64,000 bases of DNA, taken from the NCBI GenBank assembly GCA_015059545.1, contig SVAG01000002.1, positions 1-64,000 on the forward strand. The letters run 5' to 3'. Of this stretch, positions 23,343-31,516 are shown one piece after another. The notes under the pieces were generated by a model. That model searched no databases. It saw only the letters and a list, made by a program, of their open reading frames with translations, and was not told the DNA's origin. The number at the start of each line of letters is the position of its first letter. Position 1 is the first letter of the stretch. Both the position numbers and the translations under genes were made by a program. Source of the DNA: Lactobacillales bacterium (GTDB lineage: Bacteria; Bacillota_I; Bacilli_A; RF39; UBA660).

Positions 23343-24982
23343 ATTCTTTTTAATATTCTTGTCTTTCCTAGTAATTTTAATATTTCATATAAATCTGGTG
23401 TCATGCTTGATGTTGTTACTACTACTCTAATTACTGTTGAAACATCTGCTACATTTCCTTTAAAATTATCTGGATTTTCTTTATATTCTTTCATATTAGA
23501 TGCATATCCTAGTTCTTCAGATAATTTTTTTACTTTATTAAACCATGTATCTTTATCATCTGATTCATCATAATATTTTTCCATATATGTATTTAATATT
23601 AGTTTTATTTCATCTTTGTCAGTTATATTTTGAAAATCATATTCTTTTTCTTTTGTATCAAATAATTCATCATACATATACCATATTTGTGGTTTAATAC
23701 CTTTATAATTTTCATAATCTTTTCTAGGTTTTTTTTGTTCTCTTTCAATATTTAAAATATTAATAGTATATTCTTTATATTTAGTTATTAATTCGAAAAA
23801 TTCTTTATCATAAGTTTTAGCCCAATTACTTAATCTATCATAAACTTCTATAGCACTTAATTTACTTATAAAGTTTTTAGATATATTATTTAATTTTTCC
23901 ATATCATAAAGTGCTCCACCCGTTGCGGACATTTTTTTAGGACTAAATGTAAAATCTAAATATGTTTTATCTGGATTTTTATCATGCCATTCTTCATAAT
24001 TAGAATTGATTATTGTCATAAGTGATTCAATAACTGCTTCTTGAGGATATCCATTTTCTTCGTAGTAGCTCATTGTAGCTTCTGGGTCTTTTCTTTTGCT
24101 TAATTTTCTTACACTATTTCCTTCTTTTTTTACAATTAATGGTGTATGAATATATTTAGGTGCCTTAGCATCAAATGCTTTAAATAATTCTATATGAACT
24201 GGAACTGATGGTAGCCATTCTTCACCTCTTACAACATGTGTTGTATGCATTAAATAATCATCTACAAAATGAGCAAAATGATATGTTGGTAATTTATCAT
24301 TTGATTTCATTATTACGATATCTTGATCATTTTCTGGAAGTGACAATGTTCCTCTAACTAAATCATCAAAGAAAAATCTTTTTTCATTATCTCCTAGTGA
24401 TTTAAATCTAATTACATATTCTTCTCCATTTTTAATCTTTTCTATTTTTTCATCTATACTTAAATTTCTACATTTAGCATATCTTCCATAATAACCTATT
24501 CTTGATTTATATTTTTCTTGTTTTGTTCTCATTTCATCTAGTTCTTCTTTTTTACAAAAACAAGGATAAGCTCTATCTATTTCTATTAAATGTTTAATAA
24601 ATGTATGATATATTTCTTTTCTTTTACTTTGAATATATGGGCCATAATTACCAATAACTTCATCATTAAATTCATATTCATCTGGTGTTACATTATAATA
24701 ATTTAATGTTGTCATTATAAGTTCTACTGCTTCCTTTACTTCTCTTTTTTGATCTGTATCTTCATTTCTTAAATAAAATATACCTTTTGAATTATGAGCC
24801 AATACTTTATCAATTATTGCTTGATAAAATCCCCCTAAATGCATAAATCCAGTTGGACTTGGTGCAAAACGTGTTACTTTAGCCCCTTCTTCTAAATTAC
24901 GAGCTGGGTACATATTTTTATAATCTTCTATAGTTTTTGTAATATCTGGAAATATAATGTTTGCTAAATCTTTATTTGTCAT
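23330..24982 (-). CDS. gltX: Glutamyl-tRNA synthetase
   Basis: 550 aa, class I aminoacyl-tRNA synthetase. FAPSPTGFMHLGG (HIGH-type motif, ~42-54), NEDTDQ, and the KMSKS-type KLSKRKDP (~293). The C-terminal region (~360-550) is longer and different from that of the common ~485-aa bacterial GltX; this long form occurs in several low-GC Firmicutes. No gatCAB or second gltX is in the window, so whether it also charges tRNA-Gln cannot be told. Single gene, ribosome site AGGGAG, own terminator. Confidence 0.95.
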   Translation of the reverse strand: MTNKDLANIIFPDITKTIEDYKNMYPARNLEEGAKVTRFAPSPTGFMHLGGFYQAIIDKVLAHNSKGIFYLRNEDTDQKREVKEAVELIMTTLNYYNVTPDEYEFNDEVIGNYGPYIQSKRKEIYHTFIKHLIEIDRAYPCFCKKEELDEMRTKQEKYKSRIGYYGRYAKCRNLSIDEKIEKIKNGEEYVIRFKSLGDNEKRFFFDDLVRGTLSLPENDQDIVIMKSNDKLPTYHFAHFVDDYLMHTTHVVRGEEWLPSVPVHIELFKAFDAKAPKYIHTPLIVKKEGNSVRKLSKRKDPEATMSYYEENGYPQEAVIESLMTIINSNYEEWHDKNPDKTYLDFTFSPKKMSATGGALYDMEKLNNISKNFISKLSAIEVYDRLSNWAKTYDKEFFELITKYKEYTINILNIEREQKKPRKDYENYKGIKPQIWYMYDELFDTKEKEYDFQNITDKDEIKLILNTYMEKYYDESDDKDTWFNKVKKLSEELGYASNMKEYKENPDNFKGNVADVSTVIRVVVTTSSMTPDLYEILKLLGKTRILKRINLI

Positions 24983-25070
24983 TTTTATCTCTCCCTTAAC
25001 TCAAATAATTATACCATGTTTTTTTTATTTTGTATATTTATAAATATTAATTTATATTATATTCATAAAA

Positions 25071-25106
25071 AAAGAGGATCATTTAATTTTATAATTAAAC
25101 ACCTCT
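25071..25106 (-). terminator. Terminator of the alcohol dehydrogenase gene
   Basis: Imperfect stem AGAGG-TTTAATT/AATTAAA-CCTCT (about 25074-25106), then seven T on the minus strand. Confidence 0.7.
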
Positions 25107-25133
25107 AACTATAATAGTATTCTATATACAGTA

Positions 25134-26156
25134 TTACTTATTTGGATCAACTAATATTTTGATTAATTCACTTGAACCTGATGTTAATTCTTCATATGAT
25201 TTTTGAACTTCATCAAATCCTACTGTTTTTGATACAAATTGTAAAGCATCTATTTGTTTTCTACTCATTAATTCTATACATGTTTTAAATTCATCTTTTG
25301 TATAAGCAATTGCTCCTTTTAAAGTTATTTCTCTCATAACTGCTACTACAGTTGGAATTGTTATTGGTGTTGGTGAAACTCCTACTAATATAACTGTAGC
25401 ACCTGGCTTAACTGCCATTAAAGATGTTGATACTGCTCCTGCATTTCCACAACATTCTATTACTACATCAAATCCTTCATTTACTTCAGTAAGTAAATTT
25501 TTTATTATATCTTGATCTGCTTTGAAGTATTTATCGGCTACTCCTAATTTAACAGCATTATTTCCTCTTGCATCATTTACTTCTGAAATTGCTACAAAAC
25601 TAGCTCCTTCTTTTTTAGCAAACATTGCTGCTGTAAGACCGATTATTCCTCCACCTATTACAAGTACTTTATCTCCTACTTTAATATCTGCTAAATGTAT
25701 TGCGTGAAGTGATACTGCAACAGGTTCTACCATAGCAACTTCTTCATCTGTAATATTTGTTGGTACTTTAATAACCATATCACTTCTTACATTTATTTTA
25801 TGTGTTAATCCACCTGGATTAGCAACTGATAATCCTACTGCATCATTCCATGTTTGTAAACAAAATTGTGCATTTCCACTTAAGCAAGCACTACAATGTC
25901 CACATGGACTTATTGGTAAAGCTGTTACTCTATCTCCAACTTTTAAATCACTTCTATCCCCTGGATCTATTACTTTACCACAAAACTCATGTCCCATAAC
26001 TACACCTACAGGATTTCCCATTTCCCAGTTATGTATATCTGAACCACATATTCCTGATTTAGTAATTTCCATCATTACTTTTCCTGGTTCTTTTTTTGGT
26101 TCTTCTATTTCTTTTATTTCAAATTCTTTTACACCTTTTAAAGCTACACATTTCAT
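25134..26156 (-). CDS. Zinc-dependent medium-chain dehydrogenase
   Basis: 340 aa. Catalytic zinc site GICGSDIHNW...GHEFCG (Cys ~38, His-Glu ~61), structural zinc lobe PCGHCSACLSGNAQFC (~88-103), Rossmann motif VLVIGGGIIGLTAAMFAKKEGA (~165-185). Closest in pattern to the sorbitol/threonine/butanediol dehydrogenase group, which oxidise secondary alcohols with NAD(P)+. The substrate cannot be told. Single gene. With pta next door it may belong to fermentation, but the two have separate terminators. Confidence 0.88.
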   Translation of the reverse strand: MKCVALKGVKEFEIKEIEEPKKEPGKVMMEITKSGICGSDIHNWEMGNPVGVVMGHEFCGKVIDPGDRSDLKVGDRVTALPISPCGHCSACLSGNAQFCLQTWNDAVGLSVANPGGLTHKINVRSDMVIKVPTNITDEEVAMVEPVAVSLHAIHLADIKVGDKVLVIGGGIIGLTAAMFAKKEGASFVAISEVNDARGNNAVKLGVADKYFKADQDIIKNLLTEVNEGFDVVIECCGNAGAVSTSLMAVKPGATVILVGVSPTPITIPTVVAVMREITLKGAIAYTKDEFKTCIELMSRKQIDALQFVSKTVGFDEVQKSYEELTSGSSELIKILVDPNK

Positions 26157-26197
26157 ATTATCCCTACTTTCTTTTTTATTATATCATTTTTTATAAT

Positions 26198-26227
26198 AAA
26201 AAAAGCAAATTAATTTCGTAATTTACT
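26198..26227 (-). terminator. Terminator of pta
   Basis: Stem AAAG-AAATTA/TAATTT-CTTT (about 26201-26228) with one mismatch and a T run on the minus strand. Confidence 0.65.
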
Positions 26228-26239
26228 TTTGTTTACACT

Positions 26240-27220
26240 TTAATCTTCACATTGAACAACTGTTATAGCAATTGCTCCAACTATATCATCTACATTACAT
26301 CCTCTTGATAAATCATTAATAGGTTTTTTTATTCCTTGAGTAATTGGTCCATATGCTTTTGCATTTGCAAGTCTTTCTACTAATTTATATCCAATATTTC
26401 CTGCATCTAAATCCGGGAATATAAGTACATTAGCTCTACCTGCTACAAAGCTATCACTAGCTTTTATTTTTGCTACTTCCTTATCTATAGCAGCATCTAA
26501 TTGTAATTCTCCATCAAGTAAAAATTCTGAGTTTTTCTTAGCTATTTTAGTTGCTTCTACTACTTTATTAACATCATCATGTGTTGCACTTCCTTTTGTA
26601 GAATGTGATAACATAGCAACAATTGGTTCAGCTCCAACTAATTCTTTAAAACTTTTAGCTGATTCCATTGCTATACAAGCAAGTTCATTAGCATTTGGAT
26701 TTTGATTTAACCCGCAATCAGAAAATATAAATGCTCCATTATATCCGTATTCTTTATTTGGCACATCCATAAGGAAAAATGCCGAAACTAATTCACAGTT
26801 TTCTTTTGTCTTAATTATTTGTAATGCAGGTCTTAATGTATTTGCTGATGAATGACAAGCTCCTGATACTACACCATCTGCTAATCCTTCTTTTACTAGC
26901 ATACAAGCATAATACATATAATCATTTAATAATAATTCTCTAGCTTGTTCTTTTTCTATTTTTCTAAGTACTGATAATTTTTCTATTAAATTTTGTGTTA
27001 ATTCTGATGTTTTAGGATCAATTACTTTTATATTATCTAAATTAACACTTCTATTTTCTTTTTTTATTTCATCTATATTACCTAATAATATTATATTAGC
27101 TATTCCTTCATTAACAGCAATTTCACCAGCTTTTACTACTCTTTCATCCATAAATTCTGGAAGTACTATTGTTTTATTTTTTAATCTTGCTTTTTCTTTT
27201 ATATTTTCTATTATATTCAT
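26240..27220 (-). CDS. pta: Phosphate acetyltransferase
   Basis: 326 aa, the short single-domain form. Converts acetyl-CoA and phosphate to acetyl-phosphate. Motifs TIVLPEFMDERVVKA near the start, GLADGVVSGACHSSA (~113), and the C-terminal ANVLIFPDLDAGNIGYKLVERLA and GP(I)TQGIKKPINDLSRGC are typical. ATP formation needs an acetate kinase, not in this window. Ribosome site AGAGGTG. Confidence 0.96.
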   Translation of the reverse strand: MNIIENIKEKARLKNKTIVLPEFMDERVVKAGEIAVNEGIANIILLGNIDEIKKENRSVNLDNIKVIDPKTSELTQNLIEKLSVLRKIEKEQARELLLNDYMYYACMLVKEGLADGVVSGACHSSANTLRPALQIIKTKENCELVSAFFLMDVPNKEYGYNGAFIFSDCGLNQNPNANELACIAMESAKSFKELVGAEPIVAMLSHSTKGSATHDDVNKVVEATKIAKKNSEFLLDGELQLDAAIDKEVAKIKASDSFVAGRANVLIFPDLDAGNIGYKLVERLANAKAYGPITQGIKKPINDLSRGCNVDDIVGAIAITVVQCED

Positions 27221-27263
27221 AACACACCTCTATTATAATTTTACTTTATTTTTAATATTTAAA

Positions 27264-27291
27264 CAAGAAAAAAACAAATATTATTTGTTTT
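27264..27291 (-). terminator. Terminator of the LiaF-like membrane gene
   Basis: Stem AAAACAAAT/ATTTGTTTT (27271-27279, 27283-27291), 3-nt loop; followed by TTTCTTG on the minus strand. The gene stop is in the loop. Confidence 0.6.
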
Positions 27292-27601
27292 CTTTACTAT
27301 TTAATATAAATTGTACTCCAAGTACTATTAATAACACTGGAATTGATAGTCTTAAAACTAATTCAAAATCTAAAATATTTTGACAACATAATAATAAAAT
27401 AATTCCTATTATAATTCCTACTGTATTAGCAAATATATTTTTTTTCATAATTACATTTATTAAACATGGAATTATAATTACAAGTGTCCACCATCCATCA
27501 AATAAAAGATTTATATTTGTTATTTCTAAAATATTTAAACTTGTTACTACACCTACTATTATAAGGAGAATTCCCCATACTATATTACTTACTCTATTCA
27601 T
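27281..27601 (-). CDS. Small membrane protein, LiaF/DUF5668-like
   Basis: 106 aa from the ATG at 27601, chosen because GAGAGG lies just upstream; in-frame ATGs further up overlap the previous gene. Four short hydrophobic segments. The stretch GILLIIVGVV...LFDGWWTLVIIIPCLI is the pattern of the membrane part of LiaF and DUF5668 proteins, here without the LiaF C-terminal domain. Possibly a cell-envelope stress protein; weak. It follows the TtcA-like gene without a gap. Confidence 0.6.
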   Translation of the reverse strand: MNRVSNIVWGILLIIVGVVTSLNILEITNINLLFDGWWTLVIIIPCLINVIMKKNIFANTVGIIIGIILLLCCQNILDFELVLRLSIPVLLIVLGVQFILNSKENK

Positions 27602-27605
27602 ATTA

Positions 27606-28427
27606 CTACCTCTCATATTCATCTAAAAATGAATGTTTTTCTTTATTTTTTGTATATCCTAATATACAATTTAAATTAACATTATCGATACTTTTAAATA
27701 AGTTATCATCTACATTAGGATTGTTTTTTTTCATATTTTTTATTAAATTTTTCATTTCTATTCTTTTACTATCTTCTTCTTTTTTACTTACACCTTCTGT
27801 AAATCTACAAGCACAATTAATAAATTTTAAATTATTACTTTTACTCCATGATATAATGTCTTCTTCTTTTACTAGATAAAGTGGTCTAATAAGTTCTAAA
27901 CCAGGAAAATTATCACTATGAAGTTTTGGCATCATTGTTTTTACTTCTGATCCATAAAACATTGAAAGAAGTGTTGTTTCTATTACATCATTGAAGTGAT
28001 GTCCTAAAGCTATTTTATTACATCCTAATTCTTTAGCTCTATTATATAAACATCCTCTTCTCATTCTAGCACATAAATAACATGGACTTTTTTCTACATC
28101 TTTTACTACATCAAATATATTTGATTCAAATACTTCGATATTTATATTTAATCTTTTAGCGTTTTCTAGTATTAAATCCATATTTTCTTTATTATATCCA
28201 GGATTCATAATTACATAGTGTGCTTCAAAAGGAAATTTACCATGTTTTATTAATTCTTCTATACATTTAGCAAGCAAATAAGAATCTTTTCCTCCACTTA
28301 TACAAACCATAATTTTATCATTTTCTTTTATAAGTTCATATTCACTTACGGCTTTTACAAATCTACTCCATATTTCTTTACGATATTTTTTTATTATCGA
28401 TCTTTCTATTTCTTTATATTCTTCCAT
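27606..28427 (-). CDS. TtcA-family tRNA thiolation enzyme
   Basis: 273 aa. PP-loop ATPase SGGKDS (44-49), the CYLCARMRRG pair (Cys ~116 and ~119) and the later CACRF cysteine, which together bind the [4Fe-4S] cluster of TtcA/TtuA enzymes, and GHHFNDVIETTLL. These enzymes put sulfur on tRNA bases (2-thiocytidine at position 32 for TtcA). The exact base cannot be read from the sequence. AGGAG precedes the ATG. The Suf genes in the window could supply the cluster. Confidence 0.85.
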   Translation of the reverse strand: MEEYKEIERSIIKKYRKEIWSRFVKAVSEYELIKENDKIMVCISGGKDSYLLAKCIEELIKHGKFPFEAHYVIMNPGYNKENMDLILENAKRLNINIEVFESNIFDVVKDVEKSPCYLCARMRRGCLYNRAKELGCNKIALGHHFNDVIETTLLSMFYGSEVKTMMPKLHSDNFPGLELIRPLYLVKEEDIISWSKSNNLKFINCACRFTEGVSKKEEDSKRIEMKNLIKNMKKNNPNVDDNLFKSIDNVNLNCILGYTKNKEKHSFLDEYER

Positions 28428-28512
28428 TTCAAACTCCTATAAAATATTTCTATTTTATTATATCATTTTCTTTTTACTTTTACATCAAATATTATCATTT
28501 TTAAAATAATAA

Positions 28513-28540
28513 TTGACAATTATTTTATTAATAGTATAAT
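28513..28540 (+). promoter_or_regulatory. Consensus promoter of the 41-aa ORF
   Basis: TTGACA (28513-28518) and TATAAT (28535-28540), both perfect consensus, spacer 16 nt. One of the best-matching promoters in the window. Confidence 0.8.
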
Positions 28541-28561
28541 ACCTTTTAAAGGAGGATTTTT

Positions 28562-28687
28562 ATGGGTGGAGGCGGAGGCGGAACTGGTAGTCCTGTTACA
28601 ATAAATAAAAATAAACAAAAAAAATTAAGTTTATTTAAAAATATTTTAAAAGATAATAAAATTAAAATTAAAAATAAATCTAAATAA
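28562..28687 (+). CDS. 41-aa Gly-patch, Lys-rich small protein
   Basis: This ORF has every sign of a real, strongly expressed gene: consensus promoter, AAAGGAGG 6 nt before the ATG, and a terminator 4 nt after the TAA. The protein begins M-GGGGGG-TGSPVT and continues as a basic, Lys/Asn/Ile-rich tail (about 15 Lys of 41 residues) without acidic patches or a membrane helix. A basic tail suggests nucleic acid or membrane-surface binding; this is only inference. Alternatives are a small structural protein, or an RNA whose reading frame is secondary. It stands alone between two minus-strand genes in a 314-nt gap. Not a family I recognise. Confidence 0.72.
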   Translation: MGGGGGGTGSPVTINKNKQKKLSLFKNILKDNKIKIKNKSK

Positions 28688-28691
28688 AACA

Positions 28692-28723
28692 AAAACATTG
28701 TAAATTTTTAACAATGTTTTTTT
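28692..28723 (+). terminator. Terminator of the 41-aa ORF, shared with pepC
   Basis: Perfect 10-bp stem AAAACATTGT/ACAATGTTTT (28692-28701, 28711-28720) with T runs on both sides, so it can also end pepC transcription from the other strand. Confidence 0.8.
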
Positions 28724-28741
28724 AGTAATTTTTTAATAAAA

Positions 28742-30037
28742 TCAATCTATTTTAGCATCCCATTTATTTATTTTTATTGGTTTTCTATTTAGAATTTCAA
28801 TTGTTTTTGAGTCTAAATATTTCTTATTAATGACTGCTACATATACATACTTGTTTACCCAATCATCATCAGCAATATAATCACCTTTTACACCATATTT
28901 ATCTCCCCAACTATTTTCTATTTTCCATTTAATTGGTTTATCATCAATTGTTTTAACTCCAGTAAATATCATACAATGTTGTCCTGTTCTACCATTAGTT
29001 TTAATAATATCATTATGTTCTAATCTTAAATTAACATCAAATATATCACTATATCTATCCATTGTATCTATCCATATTCCTTCAATTCTTTTTGAGGTAG
29101 TTGAACTATAAAAATAAACTGGTTCTCCATCTTTTAATTGATTAATCATTGATTCTTTCAATTTTTCATTTTCTATTATTAAAACTTTTAAATCTTCGGT
29201 ACCACTTACTTGAGAAGTGTCTTCTAATTGATATAGATTATTATATTTATATTTATCATCTATATAACAACCAATTTCTACATAATCATTTAATAAATCT
29301 ATTCCTATATATTTTTCATAAAATTGTTTAGGTGTTAAATTTTTATCAATATGATATTTACCATCTTTATCCATATATTCAAAATCAAACATTTCAGAAG
29401 GAATACCATATAAACTAGATATAATTTTATATGCATCATTTATATATTTATCTTTTATTTCATCAGTATTTATATTTTCTTTTTCTATTTCTAAATAAAA
29501 TTTTCTTAATAATCTGGATAATATTTGATTAACCTCATATGTATTTGATGATTGATATGTTTCTGGAAAAATATCTTTAGGTACAATACCATATTTATCT
29601 ATTAAATGTGCAAATTGAGTAAACCATCCTCCATCATAAATACCATCTTTTAATATATCAGATACATATCTATCATACAAATCTTTACCTTCACTTTTAT
29701 ATTCAAGAATATTTTCTAATTTTTTATTAAATCGTTCCAATTTATCATAAAAAGCAATATAACTTCCAGATAATTCAAAATTTTTTAAATTACATTTTTC
29801 AATTACTTTTTCTCTTAATATATTAAGATTTGCAAATGACCAACAACGTCCAGTAAATTTTTGATCAGTAATTCCATGAGTTTCAATATTAATATTGAAT
29901 TGTGAACTAATTTGTGTATCTTTATCGGTTATTAAATCAACTAATTGAACCTTATTCAACATCCTATTTAAAACTTTATTTTTTTTATCATTTTCATAAA
30001 ATTTTTTTAATTCATTTAATTTTTCTTTTTTTAGCAT
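28742..30037 (-). CDS. pepC: Aminopeptidase C (bleomycin hydrolase family)
   Basis: 431 aa from the ATG at 30037; the TTG 12 nt earlier lies in the TTGGAGG ribosome site. Papain-fold C1B cysteine aminopeptidase, cytoplasmic hexamer in known members. Catalytic Cys in GRCWSFANLN (~65), His in GQHCMIFTGV (~365), Asn in ENSWGD (~385). Takes N-terminal residues off peptides. A 12-bp perfect inverted repeat ends just before the ribosome site. Confidence 0.93.
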   Translation of the reverse strand: MLKKEKLNELKKFYENDKKNKVLNRMLNKVQLVDLITDKDTQISSQFNINIETHGITDQKFTGRCWSFANLNILREKVIEKCNLKNFELSGSYIAFYDKLERFNKKLENILEYKSEGKDLYDRYVSDILKDGIYDGGWFTQFAHLIDKYGIVPKDIFPETYQSSNTYEVNQILSRLLRKFYLEIEKENINTDEIKDKYINDAYKIISSLYGIPSEMFDFEYMDKDGKYHIDKNLTPKQFYEKYIGIDLLNDYVEIGCYIDDKYKYNNLYQLEDTSQVSGTEDLKVLIIENEKLKESMINQLKDGEPVYFYSSTTSKRIEGIWIDTMDRYSDIFDVNLRLEHNDIIKTNGRTGQHCMIFTGVKTIDDKPIKWKIENSWGDKYGVKGDYIADDDWVNKYVYVAVINKKYLDSKTIEILNRKPIKINKWDAKID

Positions 30038-30048
30038 ATTTTCCTCCA

Positions 30049-30074
30049 ATTATATAAAAACTTTTTTATATAAT
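30049..30074 (-). promoter_or_regulatory. Inverted repeat next to the pepC ribosome site
   Basis: Arms ATTATATAAAAA and TTTTTATATAAT (30049-30060, 30063-30074), 2-nt centre. On the mRNA it would fold directly against TGGAGG; on DNA it could be a repressor site. No T run follows on the minus strand, so it is not a good terminator for leuA. Confidence 0.45.
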
Positions 30075-30081
30075 CATTATA

Positions 30082-31245
30082 TCATTTTCTTTTTACTTTT
30101 ACATTACCTATTATAATTTTTCTTATATTATCATCATCTATTGTTTTATTTGTTTCTAAATATTCTTTTATTTTTATAACTATTTCATCTATATTATCTA
30201 AATATTCTTCTAGATTTAATTCTTTCATTTTATTTATAATTGCATGTTTTCCTGAATGGATTCCAATTACTATATTATCATTATTAATTCCTAAATCATC
30301 TGTATTTATTATTTCATATGTACTTTTATTTTTAAGTACTCCATGTTGATGTATTCCTGCTTCATGTTTAAAGGCATTTTCTCCTACAATTGGTTTATTT
30401 CTTTGAACAATTGATCCTGTAATATCTACTAATAATTTACTAGAATTAATTATTTCTTTTATATCAATATTTGTATCAGCATTATAGTAATCATTTCTTA
30501 TTTTTAAAGCCATTACTATTTCTTCAAGTGCAGCATTACCAGCCCTTTCACCTATTCCATTTACTGTACATTCTACTTGAGTTACACCATTTTTTATTGC
30601 TTCTAATGTATTAGCAACTCCAAGTCCTAAATCATTATGACAATGTGTTGATAAAGTAATTGTATCTATATTAGGTACATTATTTTTAATATATTCTATT
30701 ATTTCTTTATATTCTGTTGGTGTTATATAACCTACTGTATCTGGAATATTTATAGTAGTTGCTCCACTATTTATTGCTTCTTTTATAACACTCACCATAA
30801 ACTCTTTTTCTGTTCTAGTAGCATCTTCTAATGAAAATTCTATATCATCACATAAGCTTTTAGCATATTTAACCATTTCTTTTACTTTATTTAATACTTG
30901 TTGTTCTGTCATATTAAGTTTATTTTCCATATGTATTTTTGAAGTAGCTATAAATACGTGTATTCTTTTCTTTTTAGCAAACCTTAGTGATTCGTATGCT
31001 TTATCTATATCATCTTTATTTAAACGAGCAAGTGATGTAATAATAGGTTTTGTAACATTTTTAGATATTTCTTCTATAGCTTTTAAGTCTTTTGGACTAC
31101 TTGCTGCAAATCCTGCTTCAATAACATCTACATTTAATCTTTCTAATTGGCGAGCAAACTCTACTTTTTCTTCTAATGTCATACTACATCTTGGAGATTG
31201 TTCTCCATCTCTTAACGTTGTATCAAATACTTTAATCGTTTTCAT
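30082..31245 (-). CDS. leuA: Isopropylmalate synthase family protein lacking the regulatory domain
   Basis: 387 aa. TIM-barrel of the HMGL-like family: FDTTLRDGEQSPR (7-19), GATTINIPDTVGY, STHCHNDLGLGVAN (~200), and the signature VNGIGERAGNAALEE. IPM synthases are usually ~510 aa with a C-terminal leucine-binding domain; here it ends ~120 residues early, after a short subdomain. Homocitrate or citramalate synthase is possible, but the Leu-rich leader peptide and attenuator upstream favour leucine synthesis. No leuB, leuC or leuD is in the window. AGGAGG before the ATG. Confidence 0.85.
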   Translation of the reverse strand: MKTIKVFDTTLRDGEQSPRCSMTLEEKVEFARQLERLNVDVIEAGFAASSPKDLKAIEEISKNVTKPIITSLARLNKDDIDKAYESLRFAKKKRIHVFIATSKIHMENKLNMTEQQVLNKVKEMVKYAKSLCDDIEFSLEDATRTEKEFMVSVIKEAINSGATTINIPDTVGYITPTEYKEIIEYIKNNVPNIDTITLSTHCHNDLGLGVANTLEAIKNGVTQVECTVNGIGERAGNAALEEIVMALKIRNDYYNADTNIDIKEIINSSKLLVDITGSIVQRNKPIVGENAFKHEAGIHQHGVLKNKSTYEIINTDDLGINNDNIVIGIHSGKHAIINKMKELNLEEYLDNIDEIVIKIKEYLETNKTIDDDNIRKIIIGNVKVKRK

Positions 31246-31260
31246 AAAATTCCTCCTATC

Positions 31261-31299
31261 AAAAAAAGGTCCTAATATTATAGAAATATTAAGACCTTT
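31261..31299 (-). terminator. Attenuator terminator of leuA
   Basis: 15-bp stem (31265-31279, 31285-31299) with a single G-U pair, loop 5 nt, then seven T on the minus strand, ending 16 nt before the leuA ATG. It lies between the leader peptide and leuA. Confidence 0.85.
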
Positions 31300-31339
31300 A
31301 TATATTAAAATATTAACATCACAAATAAGCCTTATATTT

Positions 31340-31399
31340 CTAATAGAAAAATAAAGCTAGGAGTAAAGTATTAACGTTATATAAATTATATTTTTTCAT
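31340..31399 (-). CDS. Leucine leader peptide (19 aa)
   Basis: ATG at 31399 with AAAGGAGGG 6 nt upstream, ending in TAG at 31342-31340. The peptide contains TLLLALFFY, with Leu codons TTA, CTC, CTA and TTA close together; CTC and CTA are rare in this genome. It is followed by the attenuator terminator. This is the layout of transcription attenuation by a stalled ribosome. A pairing that would act as antiterminator is likely in the 40 nt between (TTAATATT and related pieces), but I cannot fold it reliably by hand. Confidence 0.75.
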   Translation of the reverse strand: MKKYNLYNVNTLLLALFFY

Positions 31400-31424
31400 A
31401 AATACCCTCCTTTGTGTTAAATAA

Positions 31425-31452
31425 AGTATAACACTTTAAATATTTTTGTCAA
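31425..31452 (-). promoter_or_regulatory. Promoter of the leu leader and leuA
   Basis: TTGACA (31452-31447) and TATACT (31430-31425), spacer 16 nt, with TG one base before the -10 (extended -10). It points away from the GH3 gene, whose own promoter must lie in the remaining AT-rich 31453-31516. Confidence 0.75.
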
Positions 31453-31516
31453 TATTATTTATTATTATAATATTCATAATTATTTAATAGTTTAATAAAA
31501 TTAATTAGGTGAATTT

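Noticed and set aside
30038-30049. TTG start of pepC four codons upstream
   Set aside because: The TTG is itself part of TTGGAGG, the ribosome site for the ATG at 30037.
31261-31420. T-box riboswitch before leuA
   Set aside because: No T-box sequence (TGGxACCGCG-like) or specifier stem is visible. The leader ORF and hairpin explain the region better.
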